DNA of 64,000 nucleotides from Alkaliphilus serpentinus. GTDB lineage: Bacteria; Bacillota; Clostridia; Peptostreptococcales; Natronincolaceae. Each line of letters begins with the position of its first letter. Positions within the stretch are counted from its first letter, which is position 1. The notes below the pieces were generated by a model. It ran no database searches. It had not been told where the DNA came from and was given only the letters and a program-made list of their open reading frames with translations. The stretch lies in contig NZ_WBZB01000010.1 of assembly GCF_009017255.1 (NCBI RefSeq), forward strand, positions 1 to 64,000. The letters run 5' to 3'. This document shows, one piece after another, positions 8,564 through 14,980 of this stretch. The position numbers and the translations under genes are program-made.

Positions 8564-9103
8564 TTATATAACTAAAATACTATAAAAAGTGTACTTATTA
8601 AATATTTCGAAATGAACATCATTCTTGTCCAACTTTGATAGAAGCATTGTACCTTCAAATGCAGCTATTAATGCCTTAGCTTTTTCATGTGAATTTGCTA
8701 TCTTTTTTTCCTCTAATACTTCTATTATCCATCTTTCTAAAATATTGTACCATTCTAAAAGTTTTAATCTAAATCTTTCATTCTCGTCTGATAATTCCAA
8801 TATCAGGTTTCCTACAGGACAACCACGTTTCAAGCTAAGTTCAATTAAACGATTGAAGAATATATTAAAGAATTGATTTAGTCCTTCTATTGATTTTTCT
8901 ACTCGATTTAGACAGTTGGTTGTATCAGCTATATAAAAATCTATGATAGACAAGCCTAGTTCTTCCTTACTTTTAAAGTAATGATAAAAAGATCCTTTAG
9001 GCACGTTCACTTCGTCAAGTATAGCCTTAATCCCAACATTATTATAACCTTTTTCATGTATAAGTCTTGCAGCAGTAAACAATAAAGTTTCTCTTTTACT
9101 CAT
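8564..9103 (-). CDS. TetR-family regulator, LmrA/YxaF-like
   Basis: 179-aa TetR repressor. The N-terminal helix-turn-helix covers TLLFTAARLIHEKGYNNVG then VNVPKGSFYHYFKSKEELG (about 5-52), with a C-terminal ligand-binding domain. GAAGGTGACGTG precedes the ATG at 9103, so the 19 extra residues of the longest frame are probably not made. It sits 61 nt downstream of the flavin-binding PPOX gene in the same orientation and is likely co-transcribed. The palindrome TAGACCAGTCGTCTA in the promoter of that gene closely resembles operators of the B. subtilis LmrA/YxaF regulators as I recall them, so autoregulation of this two-gene unit is likely. Confidence 0.85.
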   Translation of the reverse strand: MSKRETLLFTAARLIHEKGYNNVGIKAILDEVNVPKGSFYHYFKSKEELGLSIIDFYIADTTNCLNRVEKSIEGLNQFFNIFFNRLIELSLKRGCPVGNLILELSDENERFRLKLLEWYNILERWIIEVLEEKKIANSHEKAKALIAAFEGTMLLSKLDKNDVHFEIFNKYTFYSILVI

Positions 9104-9164
9104 CACGTCACCTTCACTTCCTATCGTGATAATTATAGAGAAATAATGCTTTATTGTCAAACCT

Positions 9165-9614
9165 TTAGTAGTTAAATATATCTACGTGACCAAATCCTAA
9201 GCTGTTATCAGTAACTTTAACTTCTTTAAGATCTATTCTAAACAAACTCATCATTGAAGGATCACCTGGTAAGTCTTTTAAAAATGGATATTTAGTCATA
9301 AGTAGTCCCATAGCCTTTTGCATTTCTTCAGGTGAATCTAACTCTGTTGTAACGCCTGTACCTCTTATGTATTGAATCTGAGCAAGTTCTTCAATAGAAT
9401 TAGCTGTCTTATCTACAACTATATATACCTTGTTATTCATAGCAAGCTCTTTAACTTTGTTGGTTTCTTTAAATGTAGTAAAGTAAATTTTTGATTCATC
9501 CTCTTCATCATTTGCAAAATCTATTGATCTTACATTTGGAAACCCATTTTCATCTAATGTAGCTAATCTTAATAATTCATGTGATTCTAGAATTTTTTTG
9601 ATTTTATTTCTCAT
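9165..9614 (-). CDS. Pyridoxamine 5'-phosphate oxidase-family flavin-binding protein
   Basis: 149-aa single-domain split-barrel protein of the PPOX superfamily, which binds FMN, F420 or heme. It shows the ESHELLRLATLDENGFPNVR strand pair at the N terminus, IYFTTFKETNKVKEL in the middle (flavin phosphate region) and an MMSLFRIDLKEVKVTD C-terminal strand. GGAGGATTATT precedes the ATG. It has its own good promoter with an overlapping TetR-type palindrome (9641-9688) and is followed by the tetR gene. Probably a general stress or redox flavoprotein; the substrate cannot be told from sequence. Confidence 0.8.
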   Translation of the reverse strand: MRNKIKKILESHELLRLATLDENGFPNVRSIDFANDEEDESKIYFTTFKETNKVKELAMNNKVYIVVDKTANSIEELAQIQYIRGTGVTTELDSPEEMQKAMGLLMTKYPFLKDLPGDPSMMSLFRIDLKEVKVTDNSLGFGHVDIFNY

Positions 9615-9640
9615 AATAATCCTCCATTCATAATAATTAA

Positions 9641-9688
9641 TAGACCAGTCGTCTAGTTAATGATACAATTTTTATCTCAACTTGTCAA
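9641..9688 (-). promoter_or_regulatory. Sigma-A promoter with TetR operator for PPOX-tetR unit
   Basis: On the minus strand, TTGACA (9688-9683) and TATCAT (9665-9660) are separated by exactly 17 nt. Just downstream, over the likely start site, lies the palindrome TAGACCAGTCGTCTA (9641-9655; TAGAC and GTCTA arms with a 5-nt centre). Its position is ideal for repression by the TetR protein encoded two genes downstream. Confidence 0.72.
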
Positions 9689-9816
9689 TATTAAATTTTA
9701 GAAAATTTATTAAAGTTTTAGTAGCAACATGATAATAGTACTCAGTAATATCTATAAAAACCCAATATAGCTCTATAGCCAAGTTTTTTGATTCTTCCAT
9801 ATATTAAGTAATTAAC

Positions 9817-9945
9817 TTACATCTTCTTCGAACATCCTTCGACTAAGTAAAATTGATTCTTGTGAGCATTTTCACTTGGACTAATATAAGGCTTTGTTTT
9901 ATCGATATGCTTATTAATGTCAGGCATTGCTTTTTTTATATTCAA
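9817..9945 (-). CDS. Possible 42-aa peptide or gene remnant
   Basis: A short frame starting with TTG after AGAGGGGAATACA encodes 42 residues beginning MNIKKAMPDINKHIDKTKP and ending EGCSKKM. It lies between the PPOX gene promoter and the second tetR gene. I do not recognise it. The good ribosome-binding site argues for a real start; the abrupt end and lack of partner suggest it may be the 5' remnant of a longer gene lost by deletion inside the cassette. Confidence 0.3.
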   Translation of the reverse strand: MNIKKAMPDINKHIDKTKPYISPSENAHKNQFYLVEGCSKKM

Positions 9946-10021
9946 TGTATTCCCCTCTTTATATGTACTTCTCATTAATCTCAATCAGATAAATACTATG
10001 CTATTGTTAAATCAAAAAAGT

Positions 10022-10663
10022 CTATTTGTCCTTGGTCATTTCGTTTTTCTTAACAAGATTATTAACACCTAATTGAATTATTTCAATTTTCAATTTAAAG
10101 GTATTTATTGAAACATCAATTTTGTTTTCATCTTCAATCGCTACTATTAGACAATCATTTAGAGTAGCAAATAATAGATCAATAATACTTTTTCTAAGAT
10201 CCTTTTTATCTATTATTGATGATATATTATTCCAACACGCCTCAAGCATTGGGTGCTCGAGAATTACATTTGTCATTACATTGTAAAATATCGATGTTGC
10301 TTTCGCACTTTTTATTATTTGTTTTAGTAATAATAGTCTAGCTGATTCTTCCTTGTTCTTTAGCTTATTGATTTCATCCATAAATAAAGCTTCCATAAGT
10401 TCATAGATATTCAATTGCAGTTCACTTGTTATATGCTCTAACTCCCCATGACTTTGATTCCTTGTTTCAGATATCAAATAAACTAATGCTTCTTCTTTAT
10501 CAGTAAAATACTGATAAAAACTACCTCTTGGTATATCAGCTGAATTAACAATATTTTTCACTGATACTTCTTCCAGGGGTACACGTGTGTACTCTTGAAA
10601 AACAGCTCTATATACTCGTTTTTGCTTCTCTTCATTCAAATTAAAATATGTTTCAGTTGGCAT
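10022..10663 (-). CDS. TetR-family regulator of the Fe-S protein operon
   Basis: 213-aa TetR repressor. Its helix-turn-helix runs through VSVKNIVNSADIPRGSFYQYFTDKEEAL (about 19-46), followed by a helical effector domain. Its start overlaps the 3' end of the Fe-S protein gene by 11 nt, so the two are translationally coupled and co-transcribed. Two ATGACA/TGTCAT palindromes in the single promoter upstream of that operon (11741-11796) are the obvious targets, giving a self-regulating two-gene unit. The inducer is unknown. The repeated use of TetR switches within this cassette is notable. Confidence 0.86.
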   Translation of the reverse strand: MPTETYFNLNEEKQKRVYRAVFQEYTRVPLEEVSVKNIVNSADIPRGSFYQYFTDKEEALVYLISETRNQSHGELEHITSELQLNIYELMEALFMDEINKLKNKEESARLLLLKQIIKSAKATSIFYNVMTNVILEHPMLEACWNNISSIIDKKDLRKSIIDLLFATLNDCLIVAIEDENKIDVSINTFKLKIEIIQLGVNNLVKKNEMTKDK

Positions 10664-11723
10664 TATTATCTACCTTTCTAATTTCTGTATATTTAGTTTT
10701 CATTTTATCATATATTTTAGGATTTCGTGAAAAAGGACAAACACTGATACATACGGCACAGCCCATAGTTGCAGAGAATGATACAAAACATTTCTCTCGA
10801 TCATAGCTTTCATATCTATCCTTTGTATTTTCTGAATGGCTGGTTTGCACAAATTTAGATTTTTCATAGATTGCTTTAGCTACACACGATCTAGCACAAT
10901 TACCACACTTATTGCAAAACTCACCAATCCATTCATGTTCAGTTGTATTTGTAAACTCGAATATTTTTTCATCAATGAAAATTGGAGATATGCGGCAACG
11001 TGGTCCAAATTCTTTTGTTATAACCATTCCATGACGACCTATTAACCCTAAGCCTGCTTTTTCTGCAAGGGGTACAAAATCCACTAAGCCTCCTAATGGA
11101 TGGTTAGCCATTCCTATAATGTTATACTTCGTTTTTAACCATTTTACAATATCATTTGTTGCAATTCCTAAAGAATTGTAAACATTAACAACTTCTATGC
11201 CAGCATCTAATTCCGGTGCTTTTTCAATGGGCTCTTTTTTCATTTCTTGAGCAAAAACTAGGGCATATTGAAAGGGGATTGCTTTACCTTCAAAAATATA
11301 CTCTTCTGGAACTTTGGTAAATCCAACAATTACCTTATATTTATCCCATGAGTATTGAATCAAATCATTCCAAATATCCTTATTGGGGAATGATTTAACC
11401 ACCTTTTCAGATGTATGGGGAATTTCTTTCCCATTTTCTAATGAATATAAATAATCATCCATATCCTTAAAATTCTTTTTAATGTTGCATTGCATACTTG
11501 GCATTCTTTTTGCCATGTGAGTGGCTAAACGAATACTGCCTTCTATTCCATGATTAGTAAACATTTTTTTTGCTCTATTCTTTACTGCCCCAGGTTTTTT
11601 CTTGTAGTCACTGGTTTCAAAATATTCAAATCCTTCCATAACTGATATGTTACTGGCCCTAAATATTTTTTCTGGAAACTTCTTCAGTCTTGTTAAAAAC
11701 TTTTTTTCTTCTTTGCTTTTCAT
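10653..11723 (-). CDS. 4Fe-4S double-cluster oxidoreductase-like protein
   Basis: 356-aa cytoplasmic iron-sulfur protein related to reductive dehalogenase/QueG-like proteins. The C-terminal third carries two cluster motifs, CNKCGNCARSC (about 270-280) and CAVCISVCPF (about 322-331). Upstream is the conserved region with GRHGMVITKEFGPRCR (about 228-243). There is no twin-arginine signal or membrane segment, so it is not a classical respiratory dehalogenase. The start at 11723 has GGAGG at 8 nt; the longer frame starts inside the repressor-binding site. It is first in an operon with its tetR, suggesting an inducible role in reducing or detoxifying a small molecule. Confidence 0.75.
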   Translation of the reverse strand: MKSKEEKKFLTRLKKFPEKIFRASNISVMEGFEYFETSDYKKKPGAVKNRAKKMFTNHGIEGSIRLATHMAKRMPSMQCNIKKNFKDMDDYLYSLENGKEIPHTSEKVVKSFPNKDIWNDLIQYSWDKYKVIVGFTKVPEEYIFEGKAIPFQYALVFAQEMKKEPIEKAPELDAGIEVVNVYNSLGIATNDIVKWLKTKYNIIGMANHPLGGLVDFVPLAEKAGLGLIGRHGMVITKEFGPRCRISPIFIDEKIFEFTNTTEHEWIGEFCNKCGNCARSCVAKAIYEKSKFVQTSHSENTKDRYESYDREKCFVSFSATMGCAVCISVCPFSRNPKIYDKMKTKYTEIRKVDNNAN

Positions 11724-11740
11724 AATATATCCTCCATCTA

Positions 11741-11796
11741 ATGACACGTGTCATGTTTATGATAGTATTATATAATGACATGTGTCATTTTGTCAA
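11741..11796 (-). promoter_or_regulatory. Promoter with two TetR operators
   Basis: On the minus strand a consensus promoter, TTGACA (11796-11791) and TATAAT (11772-11767) with an 18-nt spacer, drives the Fe-S protein/tetR operon. One palindrome, ATGACACATGTCAT on the minus strand (11775-11788), fills the spacer. A second, perfect one, ATGACACGTGTCAT (11741-11754), lies between the start site and the RBS. Centre-to-centre distance is 34 bp. This is a textbook arrangement for tight TetR repression. Confidence 0.82.
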
Positions 11797-12084
11797 TTTA
11801 AAATTTGATTGCATAAATGCAGCCTACCACCAGTCTCATCAATCTGCCTATGATTTTTTAATCTCAAGAATCATAAATTCCCCTAGAAGTAAGCCTAAGA
11901 GCATAACAGATTTCTTCTCGTCTCAAAAATATTGCTCTTGAAACATTCAAAATTAAAGTATTTTCATCTCAATCATCTTTTACTTATTTTTCTATTAAGT
12001 ATTCTTGTTTACTCTGTAAACCGCCACACAAAACTCTTAACAAATACGTAATATTCTCTGTTCAGCGTAATTGTATGACTCCCT

Positions 12085-12114
12085 AAAAAAACCCCTCAAA
12101 CCGTAGTTTAAGGG
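12085..12114 (-). terminator. Rho-independent terminator of DUF4489-like genes
   Basis: On the minus strand a CCCTTAAAC/GTTTGAGGG stem with a 4-nt loop is followed by GTTTTTTT. It lies about 87 nt after the stop codon of the 157-aa gene and ends the two-gene unit. Confidence 0.7.
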
Positions 12115-12200
12115 AACATATCACACACTTCAATATCTATACTATTGTTAGAATTATTCCATAATATAACATCAGAACAATCCGTGCAATAGATATATTG

Positions 12201-12674
12201 TTATCTTCCAGAACTCACTATTGCAGACATTTCTTGATTACTTATATTAAAGCTCGTATTTTGAGTAACTGTTTCTGCTATTTGCAATATATATGTGAAT
12301 GAGTTATTACAGCTATCACCTAAATAATCACAAAAATTAATTACTAATGGTTCAATAGTATTAAACTCCTGAACTGTAGTAGATATAACTTCAGATGCCC
12401 TATAATTCCAGCATTCTAATACTTTTATATCACCTGTATAGTTAGACCTGCGAATTAATCTATACACTATACTAATCATAGGACTGAAACCGCCAAAATC
12501 AAACTCTAAATTTTGAGAGTAGTTGATAAGAACATAGGGGTTTTTTATATTTCTTGTATTCACCTGTACTAAAGCTAAATTTATAGGCAAATTATTTTTT
12601 ATCAACTCACTTGAAAAACTATTTTTACATATATTACCACAATATAGTAATGGTTCACCAGAACAAATTCTCAT
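12201..12674 (-). CDS. DUF4489-like single-repeat protein
   Basis: 157-aa protein of unknown function. Its layout (CGNICK, then ALVQVNTRNI, YVLINYSQ, IVYRLIRR, VINFCDYLG, FTYILQIAE, MSAIVSSG) matches each repeat of the 332-aa-frame neighbour and recalls the clostridial DUF4489 family, which has CGK at the start, a C.C pair in the middle and a T/S-rich C-terminal strand. No signal peptide or membrane segment is seen. The start follows GAAGGAGGGGCAGTA. It is 15 nt downstream of the two-repeat gene. DUF4489 proteins occur mainly in spore-formers, so a coat or spore-surface role is possible but unproven. Confidence 0.6.
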   Translation of the reverse strand: MRICSGEPLLYCGNICKNSFSSELIKNNLPINLALVQVNTRNIKNPYVLINYSQNLEFDFGGFSPMISIVYRLIRRSNYTGDIKVLECWNYRASEVISTTVQEFNTIEPLVINFCDYLGDSCNNSFTYILQIAETVTQNTSFNISNQEMSAIVSSGR

Positions 12675-12689
12675 TACTGCCCCTCCTTC

Positions 12690-13673
12690 CTAACATAATC
12701 CTTGCTGGTGTTTTCCTGAATAGACTTTAGCAGTCATACTTTTCTGACTGATGTTATAGAATGATTTTTCAGACAACTCAGCCTCGACTAATGCGAAGGT
12801 GTAAGTACAATGTCTATCAAATTTAGAATTTAAACATTCACAGTAGTCATATACAAGGGGTTCCTTAATATTGGTATCGTTTACAAATACCCTTCTAAAA
12901 GGCCATTCCCTAAGAACTTGGGTAGTGAAATCACTACAGCTTTTTACTAATCTAAAAGTTAAGTTGTTAAAGTGATCCTCTTTTAAAATTGAGGTAACAA
13001 AACTAGAAAAATTGATTAGAATACATAGATCATTATTTCTTTCTGTATTAATTATTAATTGAGTGAGTATAACAGGTGGATCTTCTTTACTTAATTTAAT
13101 AGGTAATACAGGATCAAATACTTTTCCACATTTTACATAGGGTATAAAACCTAGATTACGATCTAGAAAATAAGAGTTGTGCCTTTTTCCCTCTTCCTTT
13201 AATCCATTTATAACTATCGCTGTAAAGCTTTTATTCGTTAAACCATAGCTTGTAACATTATTTGTTTCAATTTGAACAATTTCTAGCCTATAGGTTATTC
13301 TGCCACTAGTATATCTATCCAAGCAATCACAATAATCAAGAACAGTTGGTTGATTTGTATCTACATTAGCAATTTCTAGCATCTCAGAAGATTCAAATTC
13401 AAACTCCCACTCTTTAAGAATTTGTGGATAACTTAAATATCTATCTTCTCTAACTAACCGGTAAATAATATTAAATTTTGGATTCAATCCTAATAATGTA
13501 AAATTAATAAATTCAGAGAATTTGACTAATATACATGGCATTGGTATGTCCTTTGTGTTCACATTGACTTCTGCTAGTACAATTGGCGGTTCACTTTCAT
13601 CTAATCTATAAGGTAAATCAATTTGGTATATCTTACCACACTTTACATGTGGTGAATAATTTACTCTTCTCAT
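12690..13673 (-). CDS. DUF4489-like two-repeat protein
   Basis: 327-aa protein made of two homologous halves. Half one begins at HVKCGKIYQIDLPYRL (about 9-24), half two at YVKCGKVFDPVLPIKL (about 180-195). Both continue with a valine-rich strand ending in NT, a CILV/CILI..F strand, a YRLV/FRLV strand, EWEF/EWPF, and a YCDCLD/YCECLN cysteine pair. The pattern resembles DUF4489, though the match is from memory. GGGAG 9 nt before the ATG at 13673 sets the start. With the next gene it forms a three-repeat family, suggesting local duplication inside the cassette. Function unknown. Confidence 0.62.
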   Translation of the reverse strand: MRRVNYSPHVKCGKIYQIDLPYRLDESEPPIVLAEVNVNTKDIPMPCILVKFSEFINFTLLGLNPKFNIIYRLVREDRYLSYPQILKEWEFEFESSEMLEIANVDTNQPTVLDYCDCLDRYTSGRITYRLEIVQIETNNVTSYGLTNKSFTAIVINGLKEEGKRHNSYFLDRNLGFIPYVKCGKVFDPVLPIKLSKEDPPVILTQLIINTERNNDLCILINFSSFVTSILKEDHFNNLTFRLVKSCSDFTTQVLREWPFRRVFVNDTNIKEPLVYDYCECLNSKFDRHCTYTFALVEAELSEKSFYNISQKSMTAKVYSGKHQQGLC

Positions 13674-14099
13674 TTTTACATCTCCCACATTACAATTTCT
13701 AATTATTACAGTTACGGTAGTATCCAGTATTTATTACATAGTATGTAGCCCTAGTACTTATTGTTAACTACTACATTTAATATTATCTATTATATAGTCG
13801 AGTAGATAACCAGATGTTCAAATACTGTGAAGATAAATTTTAAGACCATAATTCTTTTGAAAAGAGAACTTATAATTCAAATTATATTTATCCAAATAAC
13901 CACAAATATATGGATTATTATATAAACTTTAGAACCACAAAAAAATCTTTAGGGATTCTCCCCAAGACTTTCTAAATAAATGTGTAAATTTAAAATGAGT
14001 CAAGTGTATTTCACTTCCAAGTTACCCTAGTTATTAACTTAATAAGGATAGGCTTGTTCTGCTTTGCTAGTGTGTATATATTGAAACTACTCACATCTG
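13674..14099. other. Non-coding stretch at rlmH end of the large cassette
   Basis: 426 nt of AT-rich sequence between the DUF4489-like operon and the rlmH stop. No gene, RNA or strong hairpin was recognised. It presumably carries the promoter of the DUF4489-like pair. Confidence 0.35.
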
Positions 14100-14131
14100 A
14101 AAAACCGCAGTTATTTATGGTAGGGTTCATT
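14100..14131 (-). repeat. rlmH 3'-end attachment site (site 1)
   Basis: On the minus strand TGAACCCTACCATAAATAAC and then TGCGGTTTTT covers the last codons (Glu-Pro-Tyr-His-Lys) and TAA of rlmH plus 12 nt beyond. It is repeated in the same orientation at sites 2 and 3. The last 14 nt, TAACTGCGGTTTTT, are the exact inverted complement of the distal end of the large cassette. The sequence strongly recalls the S. aureus SCCmec attachment site at the rlmH (orfX) terminus, which ends in TATCATAAATGATGCGG as I remember it. Confidence 0.75.
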
Positions 14132-14590
14132 AGAATTAATCTTAAAAGCCCTATATATCTGCTCTAGTAGCACAACCTTCATTAGCTGATGGGGAAAAGT
14201 CATGGGTGAAAAGGATAGCTTAAAGTCTGCTCTGTTTAGCACCTCTTGTGATAGCCCCAAGGAACCACCAATGATAAAGATAAGATGGCTATTACCTTGT
14301 AGGCCTAACCCTTGGATTTTCTCTGCTAAATCTTCTGATGATAACATTTTCCCCTTAACTTCAAGGGCAATAACATAGCTTCCATCCTTTATATTTTTAA
14401 TGATTCCTTCCCCTTCTTTAGCCTTTACCTGGAGGATCTCTGCTTGGCTATAACTTTCAGGGGCCTTTTCATCTTGCACTTCTATCAACTTTAACTTGCA
14501 ATATATAGATAATCTCTTGCTATATTCCAATATTGCATCTTTAAAATACTTTTCTTTTATTTTACCTACAGAAATTATAGTGATGTTCAA
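14111..14590 (-). CDS. rlmH: 23S rRNA pseudouridine1915 N3-methyltransferase RlmH
   Basis: 159-aa SPOUT methyltransferase that modifies pseudouridine 1915 in helix 69 of 23S rRNA. Family signatures are the N-terminal [29 protein letters not shown] (SAM-binding knot, about 102-116), [23 protein letters not shown] and the invariant C-terminal NEPYHK. Start is TTG at 14590 after AAGGAGGAAATATA; this gives exactly the usual 159 residues, whereas the longest frame adds 53 residues that run back through a terminator. Its final codons are the direct repeat found at sites 2 and 3, making the gene end the integration site of the downstream accessory region. Confidence 0.97.
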   Translation of the reverse strand: MNITIISVGKIKEKYFKDAILEYSKRLSIYCKLKLIEVQDEKAPESYSQAEILQVKAKEGEGIIKNIKDGSYVIALEVKGKMLSSEDLAEKIQGLGLQGNSHLIFIIGGSLGLSQEVLNRADFKLSFSPMTFPHQLMKVVLLEQIYRAFKINSNEPYHK

Positions 14591-14617
14591 TATATTTCCT
14601 CCTTTATAAAGCCCATG

Positions 14618-14641
14618 AAAAAAGCCGAGATTTACCCGGCT
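14618..14641 (-). terminator. Terminator between CxxH/CxxC gene and rlmH
   Basis: On the minus strand AGCCG/CGGCT forms a stem around a 9-nt loop, followed by TTTTTT. It overlaps the stop of the 55-aa gene and lies 28 nt before the rlmH start, so rlmH transcription depends on read-through or on a weak internal promoter. Confidence 0.68.
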
Positions 14642-14807
14642 ATACCACAAGATATTTTGGGGGTTCATCACAGCAGTGACACTTTGCTGGGGCTGTCCAC
14701 TCAGTAAAGCTGGTTTTTTCCAACTCATAGATATCAGGCGGCTGTTCATATACCTCTATAAATTCCTCTATAGCATCCTCAAGATGCTTATTACATACAA
14801 CAAACAT
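14640..14807 (-). CDS. CxxH/CxxC small zinc-ribbon-like protein
   Basis: 55-aa protein too short for routine gene calls. It begins [20 protein letters not shown] and ends with [13 protein letters not shown]. The C-x2-H (CNKH) near the N terminus and the C-x2-C (CHCC) near residue 45 form a metal-site pattern, and the sequence matches the clostridial CxxH/CxxC protein family (TIGR04129) usually found next to rlmH. GGAGTGAAAACA precedes the ATG. Both the context and the exact length agree with that family. Function is unknown; binding of zinc is inferred from the four ligands. Confidence 0.85.
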   Translation of the reverse strand: MFVVCNKHLEDAIEEFIEVYEQPPDIYELEKTSFTEWTAPAKCHCCDEPPKYLVV

Positions 14808-14950
14808 TGTTTTCACTCCATATTTTCCGACATTTATACTTATCTTATTATTCGATATTTTATACCTTAATAAACTAGCATAAAATCTGTAATTATTTAT
14901 ATTTATTACCTAGTTTATTATATAGCATTTATTGATCTTTTACAAATTTA

Positions 14951-14980
14951 TAAAAAAATATCAGGCATATGCCTGATATT
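14951..14980 (-). terminator. Terminator of htrA
   Basis: A perfect 24-bp palindrome (14957-14980, core ATCAGGCATATGCCTGAT) starts right after the htrA stop and is followed on the minus strand by a TTTTTTTA tract. Strong Rho-independent terminator. Confidence 0.88.

Noticed and set aside
13423-13431. Single TTATCCACA on the minus strand within the DUF4489-like gene
   Set aside because: An isolated match inside coding sequence is expected by chance and is not part of a cluster.
14591-14749. Longer N terminus for RlmH (212 aa)
   Set aside because: The extension crosses a terminator and the coding region of the 55-aa protein; the TTG start with RBS gives the exact family length of 159 aa.
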